A stretch of DNA of 64,000 bases, from NCBI GenBank assembly GCA_029204225.1, contig CM055103.1:45442880-45506879 (forward strand). Direction: 5' to 3'. Positions within the stretch are counted from its first letter, which is position 1. Each line of letters begins with the position of its first letter. The position numbers were made by a program, and so were the translations under genes. The DNA is from Diphasiastrum complanatum. Taxonomy: Eukaryota; Streptophyta; Lycopodiopsida; Lycopodiales; Lycopodiaceae. The notes below the pieces were generated by a model that saw only the letters and a program-made list of their open reading frames with translations, did not search any database and was not told the origin of the DNA. Positions 23,300 through 34,640 of this stretch are shown one piece after another.

Positions 23300-24276
23300 A
23301 AAGTCATATATTCACTATACATACTACAGATACTTAATAGTTAAACAATTTTCCTCTAAATTTACAGATATCAGGATAATCAGATCTCTTGTGACCTGTC
23401 GTATCAAGACAGAATGACCCAAGTTTAAGAGAACTGCAGTAAGTTGTAACTTGTAACCATATCCTAGGTACAAGGATCTGCCAAGTGCTTGCTAAAGAGA
23501 CTCGGGACTGTGGAGTTGGAACTTGTTACTTGACACTTGGAACTTAGGGCTTAGAAATTAGGAGCCTGGAGTATAACTGAAATTTGAGCTCAGAGGCTAG
23601 AGCTGAATCGTGATAATAGTTATTAGTGACTACTAACTAGTGACCACTGACTAGTCTGATACAGTGATATGGATAATGGCCGCTACTAGCTAGGTAGAGT
23701 CTAGAGTCTAGACCGTACTACGTAGGTACTAGGACCATAGATTGTAATTTTGTTTCAAAGTTGAAAGTTGAAGTTCAAACTTATTTGCAAATTGCAATGT
23801 CGAGATTGGAGAAAAGAATAAACAAGAAGGTTATGACAATGTTTGAGAAAGCCAAAAAATTTAGGTTAGAAACTTAGATTTATCTGACATCTGTCATCAT
23901 CATTCGTCATTCAACATTGAACATTGAGCATTCTATATGTAACTACTAACTACTAACATAATACATTAAATACCAAAATCAAAATTGTAAAACTTTAAAG
24001 TTTAAACCATTAGTAATTAGATAATCGACTAACAAACTGCAATTAACTTCAAGAATCAGAAACTTCAAACTAGAATCCATAATATATCATGATTCATAAC
24101 ATAATAGTAAATACATACGCCAGGTGCCTCATGAGTCCGGTCACCAATGTATTGCCACATGCGACATGTCTGATGATAAATCATGATGTGTACACTATAA
24201 ATAGCTCAAGAGTCAATGCTCATCTAGTGACATCTACAGACTACAATGATCTAATGTACAATGAGCAGTGAGCACT
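23300..24276. other. Intronic sequence, no gene recognised
   Basis: Very AT-rich with many short direct repeats (ACTAACTAGTGACC-like). No coding frame recognised. Confidence 0.3.
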
Positions 24277-25735
24277 CTAAGCTCTCCTACGCCTAAGTCT
24301 CCTCCCACTCGCTGGTGTTGTGGAGCCTGCTGTGGCCTCTCGAGTGGCAGGCTCAGCTGCGAAATCCTCATCAGAGGGAGGTATGATGCCCCTCAACCTC
24401 ATCCCCGCCCTCCTCGGACTCCTCATCCACATACTACTCCTCTGAGGACTCTGACCCTCACGATGCCTAAGACTTAAACTCATCCTTGTCGTCAGGAGCT
24501 GCTACCCTCTCTTGCCCTCCTCCTACGCTCTGCTCGAATGACAGGTCCTGCACAGTGCACACAAAGAGGGACAAACGTGTTATTGCCAACAAATTAGTAA
24601 ATTACAATAATTAGTTCAAACTTCGAAAATTTAATTCAAGACCTTAGACAATCCTAATTTCTCAACTGCACTCTGCATGGCCTCCTCATGGAGGAATGCG
24701 TACACGTCCTCCTCTGACTGGTCTCTCGGTGGCAACTCTGGAACCTTTGCCACATCGATTAGATCGGGATTAACCTACGCACATGTCACAATGCACATTG
24801 AAACCAAGAAAAAATTGGAGGGCCGACAAAAGTTAAAATTTAGCTACAGTCTACTATGATCTATTTAGTATCTACTAACTAGGTCCTGGGATGATGGATC
24901 ACATGTTAGAATTTAAAAATTATAATTTATGGCTTACAAGTTACTTGGATAGGCTCTGCGGTGGTCTGCAGTCTACCCAAAAGTCTCAAGTTGGTGTGTA
25001 CGTACACCAACCTCGATTCCTCTTCTTCGTGTGAATCAAGGAATGGACACTCCAGTCTCTCTCACAAGCGACTGCAGTGCAGTCCTGTGAGAGAATCCTG
25101 ATGGCAAGGCGATGCAATTTGGGGACATCAACCCCAAAGTTCGACCACCATGACACGGGACGTAGCTGGCCTGAATCACAATTCAAGGGGCAGTTAGTAC
25201 TTACTACTAGCAAGTTGCAACCAAGTTCCAACAACGAGATAGGCTATACATCATTTGCCATGTGCTCCATCAAAGCTCGAGGCATATCTACAGTGAAACC
25301 AATCAGATACAGGCTAAAGGCTCTCCTCTCAACCATAGGCCTCAAAGCAAAGCCTCCTCGTGTCCTCATACCACAGTACCCTCATGCATAGCACAATCCC
25401 CTTGCCCTAGCTTGTAATCAAGTACATAATTGAAAGTCTTCTCTCCCAAGCTCTCTCTATATAGGCCATAAATCTATGTATAGCCAAGGGCCAATGTCAT
25501 TAAGGGCACTGATTCTCAATGGTAGGTGAACAAAGGCCAGTCCTCAACAACCTGCTGGAACTCCTTTGATCCAGGACCAATGCAGTTGTGTACAATCGGG
25601 GACATAGCACCCTGTGGGATTATTAAGTCACATAAGTCTTTCTGTACTGCAGATAGATAGGATACTTTATAAAAAGACTTCCAAATGCAGCAAATTAAGC
25701 GCAGTCGGCTCTCCACCAAAGAGAACATGCAGGAC
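24277..25735 (-). mobile_element. Second hAT transposon remnant, opposite orientation
   Basis: The minus strand at 24995-25190 encodes LRPVSWWSNFGVDVPKLHRL and CTAVACERDWSVHSLIHTKK, the hAT dimerisation region. Downstream, 24640-24780 encodes VNPDLIDVAKVPELPPRDQS, matching the equivalent exon of the first element (VNPNTFLVDLAAA...), and 24277-24540 gives an acidic and Arg-rich tail. Upstream, 25240-25735 gives short frames (for example FYKVSYLSAVQKDLCDLIIP) in the place of the preceding core region, less certain. The N-terminal half and ends were not found. Confidence 0.75.
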
Positions 25736-26049
25736 CCGTTGAACCAATCGAATTAAGCCTATATCATCTCCAAATTATAATGAAACAAAAATGTCAAACC
25801 TAAACTTGCAATAAACGCAACTAAAGTACATATAAGGCTAATTAGCACAAATCCCCGGAAACAGGTCGAAGATGCAAAAGAGATCAATTACACATGCAGA
25901 ACCTAACAAGCTCTTCAGGTCCGATGAAAGAATCCAAAATCAAGCAGACCCTTAGCGCAGTTCATAACAATCCTCCAAATAAACCTAAAAATTCAAGTCC
26001 AGAAACTCAAACCCCAGCTAGCCAACATTCAAAAGCTGGAAGCACAAAC

Positions 26050-26343
26050 CAAAATGAGATCAAACAGAGTCGCTTGATCGACTTTGACAAAATCCGCATC
26101 CCAGGCCTTGACGTCCTCCTCCGGAATCGCCTGTTCATCACCAGATTTGTGCAGGTCCACATGATACTTACAGTATTCGATAACCTTGGCGAGTATCTTG
26201 CTTGTGACATTAGGAAGAGGGACGGCACTGTCTTTGCCGGTATCCTCGATCATATTCTTCACGGTCTGAGATTCGAAGGCGACTGCTTCATCCACCTCAA
26301 ACATATGACCATCAGAGCTCCTCAGCTCTACTTTCGAAGACAT
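26050..26343 (-). CDS. SKP1: SKP1-like protein, exon 1 (N-terminal 98 residues)
   Basis: SKP1 is the adaptor of SCF ubiquitin ligases: its N-terminal POZ fold binds CUL1 and its C-terminal helices bind F-box proteins, in cytosol and nucleus. Exon 1 starts at the ATG at 26343, giving [20 protein letters not shown], the typical plant start; the frame stays open upstream but that part is not SKP1-like. Residues 1-62 are the POZ domain ([10 protein letters not shown] near 55-64), followed by the acidic linker and [18 protein letters not shown], where the dimerisation domain starts. The exon stops at TTG|GT (26050/26049) and continues at 18502 in phase 0. The 155-residue product is intact and looks functional. 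Plants have many paralogues; which one this is cannot be told. Confidence 0.96.
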
Positions 26344-26830
26344 ATCTGCTCCGCCTGTCTTCCTTCTTCTCCTTCTCCTCCTCCTCCTCACAAAAAAAAA
26401 AGGGCGAAAGAAATGAATGGAAAAAGCAGATGGATCGGAAGGCAATATATAATAGAAAGAAAGAGGGAGCAGTAGCGAGGCGCCTGTGACCACTTGGATC
26501 TTTGCCACGTGGTATAAAGCCACGTGGATTCTTTTCAGTGGTTGGTTCAAAAACGTGGCAAAATCTTGACGGTTATGACGCATGCTAGCCAAAAGCAGAT
26601 GGTTGGGATGCCAAAAGAGGGAGTGATGATAGGGCTTGTGGGCACGTTCCTATGTGAGGCCTCACCACTTGGATTTTCGCCACGTGGAATGATTCCACGT
26701 GCAATCTTGTTAGAGGTTGATTGGAGAAACTGGCAAAGGAGAGGCCAAAAGCAGCGGTCTTTTCTAGTCTAGGCTTGGCAACTCTATTTCTGCCATGTGG
26801 ATCCTTTTCAATGGTTCGTCTTGTGTAAAT
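26344..26830 (-). promoter_or_regulatory. SKP1 upstream region with paired G-boxes
   Basis: A TATA-like stretch (TATTATATATTG on the minus strand) lies at about 26443-26454 and a CT/GA-rich leader at 26365-26400. Further upstream are four CACGTG cores: 26506-26511, 26521-26526, 26681-26686 and 26696-26701. They form two pairs, each with a 15-bp start-to-start spacing, inside a duplicated block of about 175 bp (CCACTTGGAT... and CCAAAAGCAG...). A weaker third block at 26785-26830 has GCCATGTGG. G-boxes bind bZIP and bHLH factors in plants; function here is inferred. Confidence 0.65.
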
Positions 26831-28320
26831 TAAAGGAGAGATTGGATAAAAGAGGGACTAAGGAGGAGAAAGTTGGAAGAGGGGGACCCCTGCATCTTGC
26901 AGGCACTGCTCATTTTGGCCCCAGCTTAATCACAGCCAGACATTTTTCTTAATTTAAAAAATTAATTTTTTACTCACAGAAACCTAGGTCGTAGGGCCTT
27001 CCTAATAGGAAGGACCCGATAGTGCAAAGGCTCGAGGTCATCGGGCCTTCGCTCATGTAATTCCAACTAAATTTGTTCTTATTCATACTCTAATGGCAAT
27101 TCCATTTAGAATAGCTTTGTACCAGCAGCTGGCAGACAAAGATTCTGTCCTCGGAGGTGCTAGCAAAATACAAAGGAAAAACGAAGAGTTGGAATGATGG
27201 GCACAAATTATTCCAGGCCTGACTAGTACGGTATTCTTCATTGTAGTATACTTGCCACGTGAACTATTTTCAATAGTTGACCTTTAGAAAGTGAAAAAAC
27301 TCTTTGGCAAGCTTCGTTATGTGGCTTATCATATTCTTACCCGCTTGCTAAATAGCTAGCTGTTACATGTTTTCACTATGCTTTCCATTTTCTAGTTGGT
27401 ACTTAATTATGATGGACTACCTCCCTAGGTGTTGTGCACTTGCTCCTTTTAATCTTTTTCAATTGATGTACTATCCCTTTGGGATGAAGACTTATCAGCT
27501 TATGTAGCTTTACTTATGTACTATACATTTGTGAAAATATTTATTAAGTTTGGCCACTCAATTACCTTCAAACTTTGACACTAGATTCAGTTATGGTAGT
27601 TAGAACGGTTATTGACAGCCGCGAGGCTATAAAGAGCCTCTCTACTCAGTTACAAAGATGAAATATATTGACAAATGAAATGTTGAGGGCCTTAATACAT
27701 TGTATGATCATGTCTCATGCTGTCTTTCTGCTTATTATTTGCGAGATTATGCTTATGTTGTTGTGTGTTACGTGCAATCTCTATGGTTCAATTAATTGTT
27801 ATGGAATACAACGTGATGAATGCGCATTTCAGTACATAGATTTGCTGATCTTAATAAGACTGCAACAAGCATTTCAGGGATTCCTATACAGTACAACTAT
27901 ATGTTTTCTGATTTGATGAGTAGAATGCTCGGTGGTGTTGATCCTCCAATTCATTTGCAAGATTGGCTTAACTACTAATTCGAACCATTACTCATATAAT
28001 ATCGAAAGTATATGGATTCATTGGCATGGCTTGTGTAATTACTAAGAATCTAATTCGAGTCAGCACCGATCATGCAAAGCTATATGCATGAGATAATCAG
28101 AGTTGAAACTTTGTGCAAATTGAATAAACGTTTAAACTCTGAAGAATGGGCAGTGCCCATCTGTTGATGACCAATTAATCAACTATTTCACTACATAAGA
28201 CATTTTCACTCTCTCAATCATAGTTCCATGTTTTTGCAAAATGTTGTCTGGACGAAATCCTAACATTTCACATGATGTGGAACTGGAGTCTGCATAGAAA
28301 TTAGGAGGACTGTCGTAAAA
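26831..28320. other. No gene recognised
   Basis: Intergenic. A single further CACGTG lies near 27256. The hairpin-like GGGCCTTCCTAATAGGAAGG is at about 26996-27015. No coding domain seen. Confidence 0.3.
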
Positions 28321-29018
28321 TGTGGGGATGACCGGCAGCGGAAGCTCGAAGCTTTGAGCGTAAGCGTGTAGGAACCGAAACGCAACAGTTAGCAGCAGAA
28401 ATATTCAAGAAGAATGATTCATACAAATTGCCCAAATGAACAATATAGTAGTGAGACAAAAATTGCACTCTGATTGATATCAACAATGGTACAATGGTTT
28501 GAAGTAATAACTTCAGCTTGCTGAGCGTGATAACGCTGGCTATAGATAACTCTGATTGAAAAAGAACACTTACATAGCTTGATTCAACTAGTATATATAT
28601 TTACAAGTGTCGAGAGACAAATATCTTATAAGCCTTAAATGCCATTTACTTCAGTTTTGTATATGTACAAAGTTGATAACCGCCTTTATGATATTTGGTT
28701 GTCCAGCTATTTTTAGGGTTGATGATAAGTTGGCGACGTCGGTCTGCCAATGTAGGAAAAACTCGAAAAACCCGAAGGTGCCCTTAGACTGAAGGAAGAA
28801 AAAAGTGCAAAAAAGGCGAAGGTGGGCCTGAAATGGATTCCAAGGCATTCTGGCCACTGTGTCGCATTTTTCGCGAAGGTGCCTTAAAAAACGTTTAAGG
28901 CACAAAATATCTCAAAGGAAAAAAATGTGAAAGTCCAAAAACACGTAGTCGGACTTCAGTTTTCAGGATGCTCATTACTGGAACGATTTGTTTAAGACTG
29001 AGCATAAGAAATCTAACA
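28321..29018 (-). repeat. 3' LTR of Copia element
   Basis: On the plus strand it runs from TGTGGGGATGACC to AAATCTAACA, with TG...CA ends, 698 bp. The right end abuts a clear purine tract. A TATATATA stretch at about 28591-28600 may be the promoter TATA. No second copy was found in this window. Confidence 0.8.
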
Positions 29019-29030
29019 CTCCCCCTTAAT
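29019..29030 (-). promoter_or_regulatory. Polypurine tract
   Basis: The minus strand reads ATTAAGGGGGAG immediately before the TGTTAG start of the 3' LTR, the classical plant Copia configuration. Confidence 0.9.
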
Positions 29031-29835
29031 GTGGATCCTGAAAAACCTTGATCTTCAGATTTAACATATCGTTAAATCTGAGATGTTGCTCTTTTGATAG
29101 AGCCTTTGTGAAGTAATTTGTTGCCATGTAGTTTGTTTTGCAGAAATCCAATGCTACTTCCTTGCTATGCACTTTCTCTCTAAGGTAATGAGATCTGATT
29201 TCGATATGTTTGCTTCGAGAGTGAAATCTCGAATTGAGAGATAACGCTATTGTGCTTTGATTGTCACAATAGATTGTTGTAGAAAGTGTTTGTGCAAGGT
29301 TGATGTCTGCAAGCCGTTGCCTTAGCCAGATCGTCTCTTTGGTTGCATTTGTGGTAGCCATGTATTCAGATTCCGTTGATGATAATGCAACTGAGGTTTG
29401 CTTCCGGCTGTTCCATGAGATTGGGCCTTGGTTGTATAAAAATACAAATCCAAAAGTCAATTTTCTGGTGTCGACATCTCCTACCCAATCCGCATCTGTG
29501 TAGGCTTCAATGATGTTGGCAGTGTGGCTGCCTCCGTAGTAGATGTTGAGAGTTTTCGTTGCTTGGATGTACTTCATGACCTTTGTTAGTGCTTTCCAAT
29601 GAGTTAAGCCTGGATTTGACAGGAACTGGCTAAGTGTACTGATCGAATATGCAAGGTCTGGTCGTGTGCACATCATTGCGTACATCAGTGAGCCGATGAT
29701 GGATTGAAACGGGTAGCGCTTCATCTCTTTCTTTTTTGCCTCAGTTTGAGGAGACTGTTCCTTTGATAACTTTAGTCCAGAGTCAAGTGGAAAGTGACTT
29801 GGTTTGTAGTTGGCCATTCCATACTTTTCCAGCAC
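29026..29835 (-). pseudogene. Copia RT end and RNase H
   Basis: A 269-residue open stretch. It starts in the RT thumb (YGMANYKPSHFPLDSGLKLS), continues through IIGSLMYAMMCTRPDLAYSI and enters RNase H with AYTDADWVGD, SWNSRKQTSVALSSTESEYM and IYCDNQSTIAL, so the catalytic Asp-Glu-Asp positions are present. It ends with KALSKEQHLRFNDML close to the 3' LTR, the normal polyprotein end. The domain alone is well preserved, while the rest of pol is broken. Confidence 0.93.
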
Positions 29836-30576
29836 ATTGTTGAGATATCATTGCTGACTGATAAAAATCAGTGTATTGGGTCGATCTCATTGGATTTGGA
29901 TTCAGAGACAATAGTGGGATGGACCCATGTCATCATCTTGTATTCCTGGGCCAGCATGCATTTTGTATCCTTCATCAGATTCAGATTGTTACTGAATAAG
30001 AGTGTATCATCTACATAGAGAATGATGATGATGAAGTAATCTGATACAGATTTGAAGTAGACATTCAGTCTGCCAAGTTTGGAATAAAACCATTCTCTAT
30101 CAGAAATGCGTTGATCTTTTGAAATCATGACTATTTCAGCCCGTAGAGTGCCTTGTGGATTTTGCATACAAGGTGCTGATGCTTGTCGTTGAGTTCGTAT
30201 CCCTCTGGCTGTGTTATATAGATTTTCTCTTTGATGGTTCCATTGAGGAAAGTGGTTTGGACATCCATCTGGTGGACTTTAAGATCTGTTGCGGCTGCAA
30301 AGGAGAGGAGTAGGCGGATCGAAGCATGTTTGACAACTGGACTGAAGGTTCTGAATAATCAAGATCTGGAATCTGGGAAAAGCCTTTGGCGACTAGCTTG
30401 GCCTTGTAACGATTTAGCCTTCCTTCAGCGTCGTACTTCGCCCTGAATATCCATTTGCATGGAATTGGGTTTCGGTCATTTGGAAGCTCAGTGACTGTCC
30501 ATGTTTGATTCTCCATCAGATAATCAAATTCGGTGTCCATCACTGCTTTCCACTGGTCATCATCAGGAGTAGACAT
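29836..30576 (-). pseudogene. Copia reverse transcriptase, frameshifted
   Basis: From 30576 the frame gives WKAVMDTEFDYLMENQTWTV and YKAKLVAKGFSQ, the RT start. It then shifts frame near 30370 to read FSPVVKHASIRLLLSFAAA and QMDVQTTFLNGTI. A later piece at 30010-30035 carries ILYVDDTLLFSNN with the intact YVDD catalytic motif. At least two frameshifts and several stops disrupt the domain. Confidence 0.9.
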
Positions 30577-30580
30577 TGCC

Positions 30581-31051
30581 TCAGAAACAGTGTTTGGTTC
30601 CTACACATAGAGGCTGTGTGGACCTGTTCGACCTTCTGGGTTGAACTTCGGTCCTCTGATGTGGGTTGACTCGTTGAGGTTCTGACTCATTTTCGTGAGT
30701 CAGTGTCGATATTCTACAGTTGAATCTCTGGATCAAAATTTGGTTGCTCGATCCTTGGGTCGGATTTATCAGCAGCTTTTCCCTTGTGGTCGATGAACCG
30801 ATCTTCCATAAAAATGACATCTCTACTGGTGAATGCCTTCTCGGTATCCAAATTGTAGAGCTTGTATGCCTTGTGGTCTGGGGAATAGCCGATGAAAATC
30901 GTTTTCTTGTTTTTATCATCTCAGATGCTTCTGATTTATTGTGAATAAAATAGACTCTGGCAAATTTACTGTAATTATCAATAAAGGTAATGTAATATTT
31001 CGGGCCTCCTACTGAGATCACATTGAAAGTTCCACAGATGTCAGAATGCAC
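30581..31051 (-). pseudogene. Copia integrase core, internally deleted
   Basis: The frame starts with MHSDICGTFNVISVGGPKYY and ITFIDNYSKFARVYFI, the beginning of the rve core with its first Asp. After SEASEMIK it jumps, in another frame, to the C-terminal region (IFIGYSPDHKAYKLYNLDTE), so most of the catalytic core, with the remaining Asp and Glu, has been lost. The tail leads into the RT linker. Confidence 0.85.
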
Positions 31052-31113
31052 TAACTCCAGAATCTTGGTCGTTCTGTAGGAGTCTTGACAAAAGGAGTGC
31101 GTGACATCTTACC

Positions 31114-31515
31114 CTACAGACATGCATCACAGGTCATCGAACTGGTTGCATTCGATATGCTCACCCCTGTGATTGCTCCATGATGGCTTGCTTGATATAG
31201 TGCCATTGAATTCATATGACATAGTCTCTTGTGCCATGGAGTATCTAGCGAATCATCATGAGTTTGATGCACTTGATCAGCAGGCAGACGTACCTTCAAG
31301 TGATACAGATTGTCTTTTCTTCTACCTTGAGTGATCAGAGTACTAGTACTTGCATCAACAACGTTGCATGCTTCGTCTGAGAACGTTACATACATCCCTG
31401 CATCAGCTGAGTCTTGCCACTGATAGCAAGTCCTGCTGCAGTGTAGGGACAAACAAAATATCTTTGAGTCATCTGTCTCTGTCATTTGTGTTGAGCCACA
31501 GGGAACCAATACCAT
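31114..31515 (-). pseudogene. Copia GAG-pre-integrase domain
   Basis: The frame encodes NLYHLKVRLPADQVHQTHDD, then TPWHKRLCHMNSMALYQ and a CDACL zinc-binding end, the HHCC-like module before integrase. Degenerate, with frame changes toward the protease. Confidence 0.85.
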
Positions 31516-31840
31516 TCACTTGATGTTTTGATCCATCTCCAAGAACGATAAATCTTGATGAATCTGCACTTCGAAAATCAGACATGATTCGGCTTGATGT
31601 AACGAAGTATGAGGTAGCTCTTGAATCAAGGATTACCTCCTGTGTGTCAAGTGTTGACACTGCACATATGTCTGCACAGATGTAGGCGGTCGAATTACCA
31701 TGATTCAATCTTTTTTTGCCCATCTTTAAGCTCAACATAAGACGCATTATTATTGTTCTCCTATCTGGTGAGCTGATTTGTTTCTTGGGTTCAAGCGGCA
31801 GTCCATGGCTGCATGACCCTTCTTGAGACAGTGGATACAC
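31469..31840 (-). pseudogene. Copia protease, active site altered
   Basis: The frame contains VILDSRATSYFVTSSRIM where the family has D-S-G-A-T, so the glycine next to the catalytic Asp is replaced by Arg. It continues FIVLGDGSKHQVNGIGSLW. Inactive as written. Confidence 0.85.
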
Positions 31841-31902
31841 TCAATTTTCAGATTAAGCCAACACGAATCGACAATATGTCCTTCGTGTTTGCATCTCACG
31901 CA
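31798..31902 (-). pseudogene. Two tandem CCHC zinc knuckles of Copia gag
   Basis: The minus strand encodes CVRCKHEGHIVDSC and, seven residues later, CIHCLKKGHAAMDC, each a perfect C-x2-C-x4-H-x4-C knuckle that binds element RNA. Upstream gag sequence fades out by about 32100. Confidence 0.88.
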
Positions 31903-32100
31903 TGTCTTCTTGTCTCCCTTTGTTGTTTCGACATTCCTTTATTCTTCCATTTGCCTTTGCTGGTTCCTTCGGCTTGTTGATCACGATCTTGCTTTCGATC
32001 TGAGTCCCTCCCTGCTCTCGAGCCTCAACTTCTTCTCAAATCTCAACAATTGCCTTTTCAAGTGTCATTGTAGAAAAGCAAAACGAAGCAATATGAAGAG

Positions 32101-34640
32101 AAAGCATTCGCGAATAAATCAGTGCACGTGGAATTCAGATATGATTGTTGGTCACTACCGGCTATATCATTCCTACAATTCTCTAGAATGTAGACAGACT
32201 ACTGATCTATGTTATAGATTATTATAGCATTCAACAAAAAAAACCAATGTGAGGAATTGAATAAACAAGTGAATCAGATACACGAATAGTAGCAGACAAA
32301 TATTCATTCGAGATCATACAATCATTCAAAATAATATGCGCATAATTGCTACAATATTATTTATTAATCTTCTGATTTCAAGCAATGTGCGACAGATCCA
32401 CATAGTGCATTGGCGTGAGAGAAATACAATTCTCTCATGAATAATGTCTCGCTTACTAGCGGAATTCTGGATCTGCTGATCCTCTTACAAAATTGTCTCG
32501 CTCACATGCAGCAGACATGTATTCAGTATATTTTCGTATTACAGTATTATGCATCAAACAAAAAGTATGTAGTTCACGAACCTTTTTGTGTCGCGTCGTG
32601 TAACTTCCTGATCCGAAAGATTAAACATATACAACTAATCACGAATTACAAGAGTGGCAGATTAGCCACGTTCTAGAGTACTTCTGCTGATGTCATGATA
32701 TCTGATCAAATACTTGTACCCCATGGTACTTGGCTAATCTTCTTGGTCCTTTGTGGAGCATGAATGATTTTGTGTTGCGAAACAATTTCATGTCGTGTGT
32801 CACGAAATTGTTAGTGAACAATTTTGTTTCGTGTGTCTTTTCTGTCAAAATCAAGGTGGAGAGTTAGCAAGGCTTTGGCAATAGAAACATTTTGTTTCTT
32901 CAGGTACAGCAAGATTGATGCCTACTTTCATTAGAATATGATGAGTGTTTTCTATTTTGTTGTTCATAAGGTCTTGAGAATTATAATTGGATCATAGATT
33001 TTCTTTGGTAAGAATAGAAAATATCATTCAAAATCTATCTGTGAGAGTAGAAATGTGAGGTATAGCATGAATATTTGCTTGAAAAAAAAATCTACCTATT
33101 ATTTAAGGGAGTGAATAGGTTTTTATGAGAATGAGATGTATTCACAATGTGAATGATAAAGATCCAACTTTTAGAATAGGTTGCATTGCACGCACTACAT
33201 TATATGAAGACCTAGACACAAAGCTGAGAAACTGCATTCATATCTTGTTATGACAATGAAGATTGCATCAACATTTCTCAACAATGCATGGTTTTGATGA
33301 TGGGCATCACATTATGATTTGATGGGAGTGGGAGCATATTTTCTTCAAACACGGGTTGGATGTAATGCATGATTTTTATTCTGGATAAAGACAATGTTGC
33401 TGAAAGATCTAAAGGTTGAATCAATGGCCTTTGGATTCATGTTGTTGAATAATAATGGTTGGCATCACACTATATTGTGTGCTGAGCCCATTAATTGACG
33501 AAAAAAACCTTGAAATGCTGAAAAGATGAAAATATGGCTAAATCAATGGCTTTATGATACAAAATCAAATGTCAAAGACTATTCCCTCTGTTCGCGGAGA
33601 CACTTCGCATTTAAGTGGGGGGAAACATGTAGTGCATTTTTCTGGTCAAAATTTTAAAATGTTAACAACTACAATCATTGATGCTGATTTTCTAGAAGAA
33701 AATGTGCTAGATGTATCTCATGTGCACAAAATCTGCTATTATGCCACTTTTTACTGATATACGAATACGGCCATGTTAAAGAGTAGCTATAAAATTCTAT
33801 GGCAGGTTCAAATGTATCAAGTCGTCAAATGACAGTTATATCAGAAGAATTAGAGCTATTTTTAAGACTTTACTATTTTTAATAAGTTTGTTAAGTAGCA
33901 ATACTTATAAGTGACTCTGATGGACAAAAATATCTATAGTTGTTAATGGCCATTGTTTGCCATGTTGTAATTGATCACTGTATCTTATTTATATCATGAT
34001 TAATAAAAGATGCCCAGGTACCTTTAAGGCACTGACTTAAGTTTCAAGGAAAGGTCCAAAGGCTAAGGGTCCTGCAAACAACGACAATCAAAGTTCAGTT
34101 CAAGACAAAGACAACCAATCAGAGAAAAAACAACAATTTCTAAGAAGATCATTGATGACAATTGAGAACTTCAAGCTGCGACCAAGTAATGAAGTAACAT
34201 TACTTTACAAATTAATAAGCTCTTGAAAAAAAAATCGAAGAATTCGAATTGGTCAGCTACTGATAGAGTTAAAGCCATGCTACCAAAATGGCATTTGGAA
34301 TTGTAAATCAATGTAGTGTATGTCTCTACGGAAAATGAGGGACTAAAACATTTCATTACAAATGTTGGAATCATAATGGGACGAATGGATCTGAATACCA
34401 ATGATTAAAGATTTTGAAGGAATTGTCTTGGTAAGGCCAAAATAGTATATAAAGGTCTTTGTATCAATATGAAAACTAGAAAACCTTATTGAAGGCATTT
34501 TTTTCCTTCAATAAAGTTCAGTTATGAAGAAAAGATGATTCAAATGGTCGGTGGAGCAATTTTCATTATGGGCTATTCCGTGCTTCTGAAATCAACCAAG
34601 TTACTATGGACATGTGTCAAATGGATATGAAATTTTTCAT
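32101..34640. other. No gene recognised
   Basis: AT-rich sequence without recognisable domains. A small hairpin with AACAATTTC/GAAATTGTT arms lies at about 32784-32815. TATATAAAGG (about 34448) followed by AATAAAG (about 34517) looks like a transcription unit or LTR end, but no LTR borders were defined. Confidence 0.3.

Larger units (their letters stand above)
18503..26049 (-). other. 7.5-kb intron of the SKP1-like gene
   Basis: The intron is bounded by TTG|GTTTGT at 26049 and TTTACAG|GCT at 18503, both consensus sites. It holds two decayed hAT transposons (about 20640-23290 plus strand, 24277-25735 minus strand), diffuse repeats near 18720-19430 (a motif around AAGTAGGTGCA(A/G)GTxACATGCAC occurs at about 19050 and 19335), and no other host exon that I recognise. 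Whether it is spliced efficiently cannot be judged from sequence. Confidence 0.9.
28321..32100 (-). mobile_element. Copia LTR retrotransposon, 3' LTR and decayed pol
   Basis: Reading on the minus strand, the order is zinc knuckles, protease, GAG-pre-integrase, integrase, RT, RNase H, purine tract and 3' LTR, the Copia arrangement. All frames are broken. The 5' LTR, PBS and most of gag are missing to the right of about 32100. Confidence 0.92.

Noticed and set aside
26344-26592. Upstream extension of the SKP1 frame to an earlier start
   Set aside because: The extra 83 residues include poly-Arg from a CTC-rich leader and are not SKP1-like. The start [12 protein letters not shown] matches the family.
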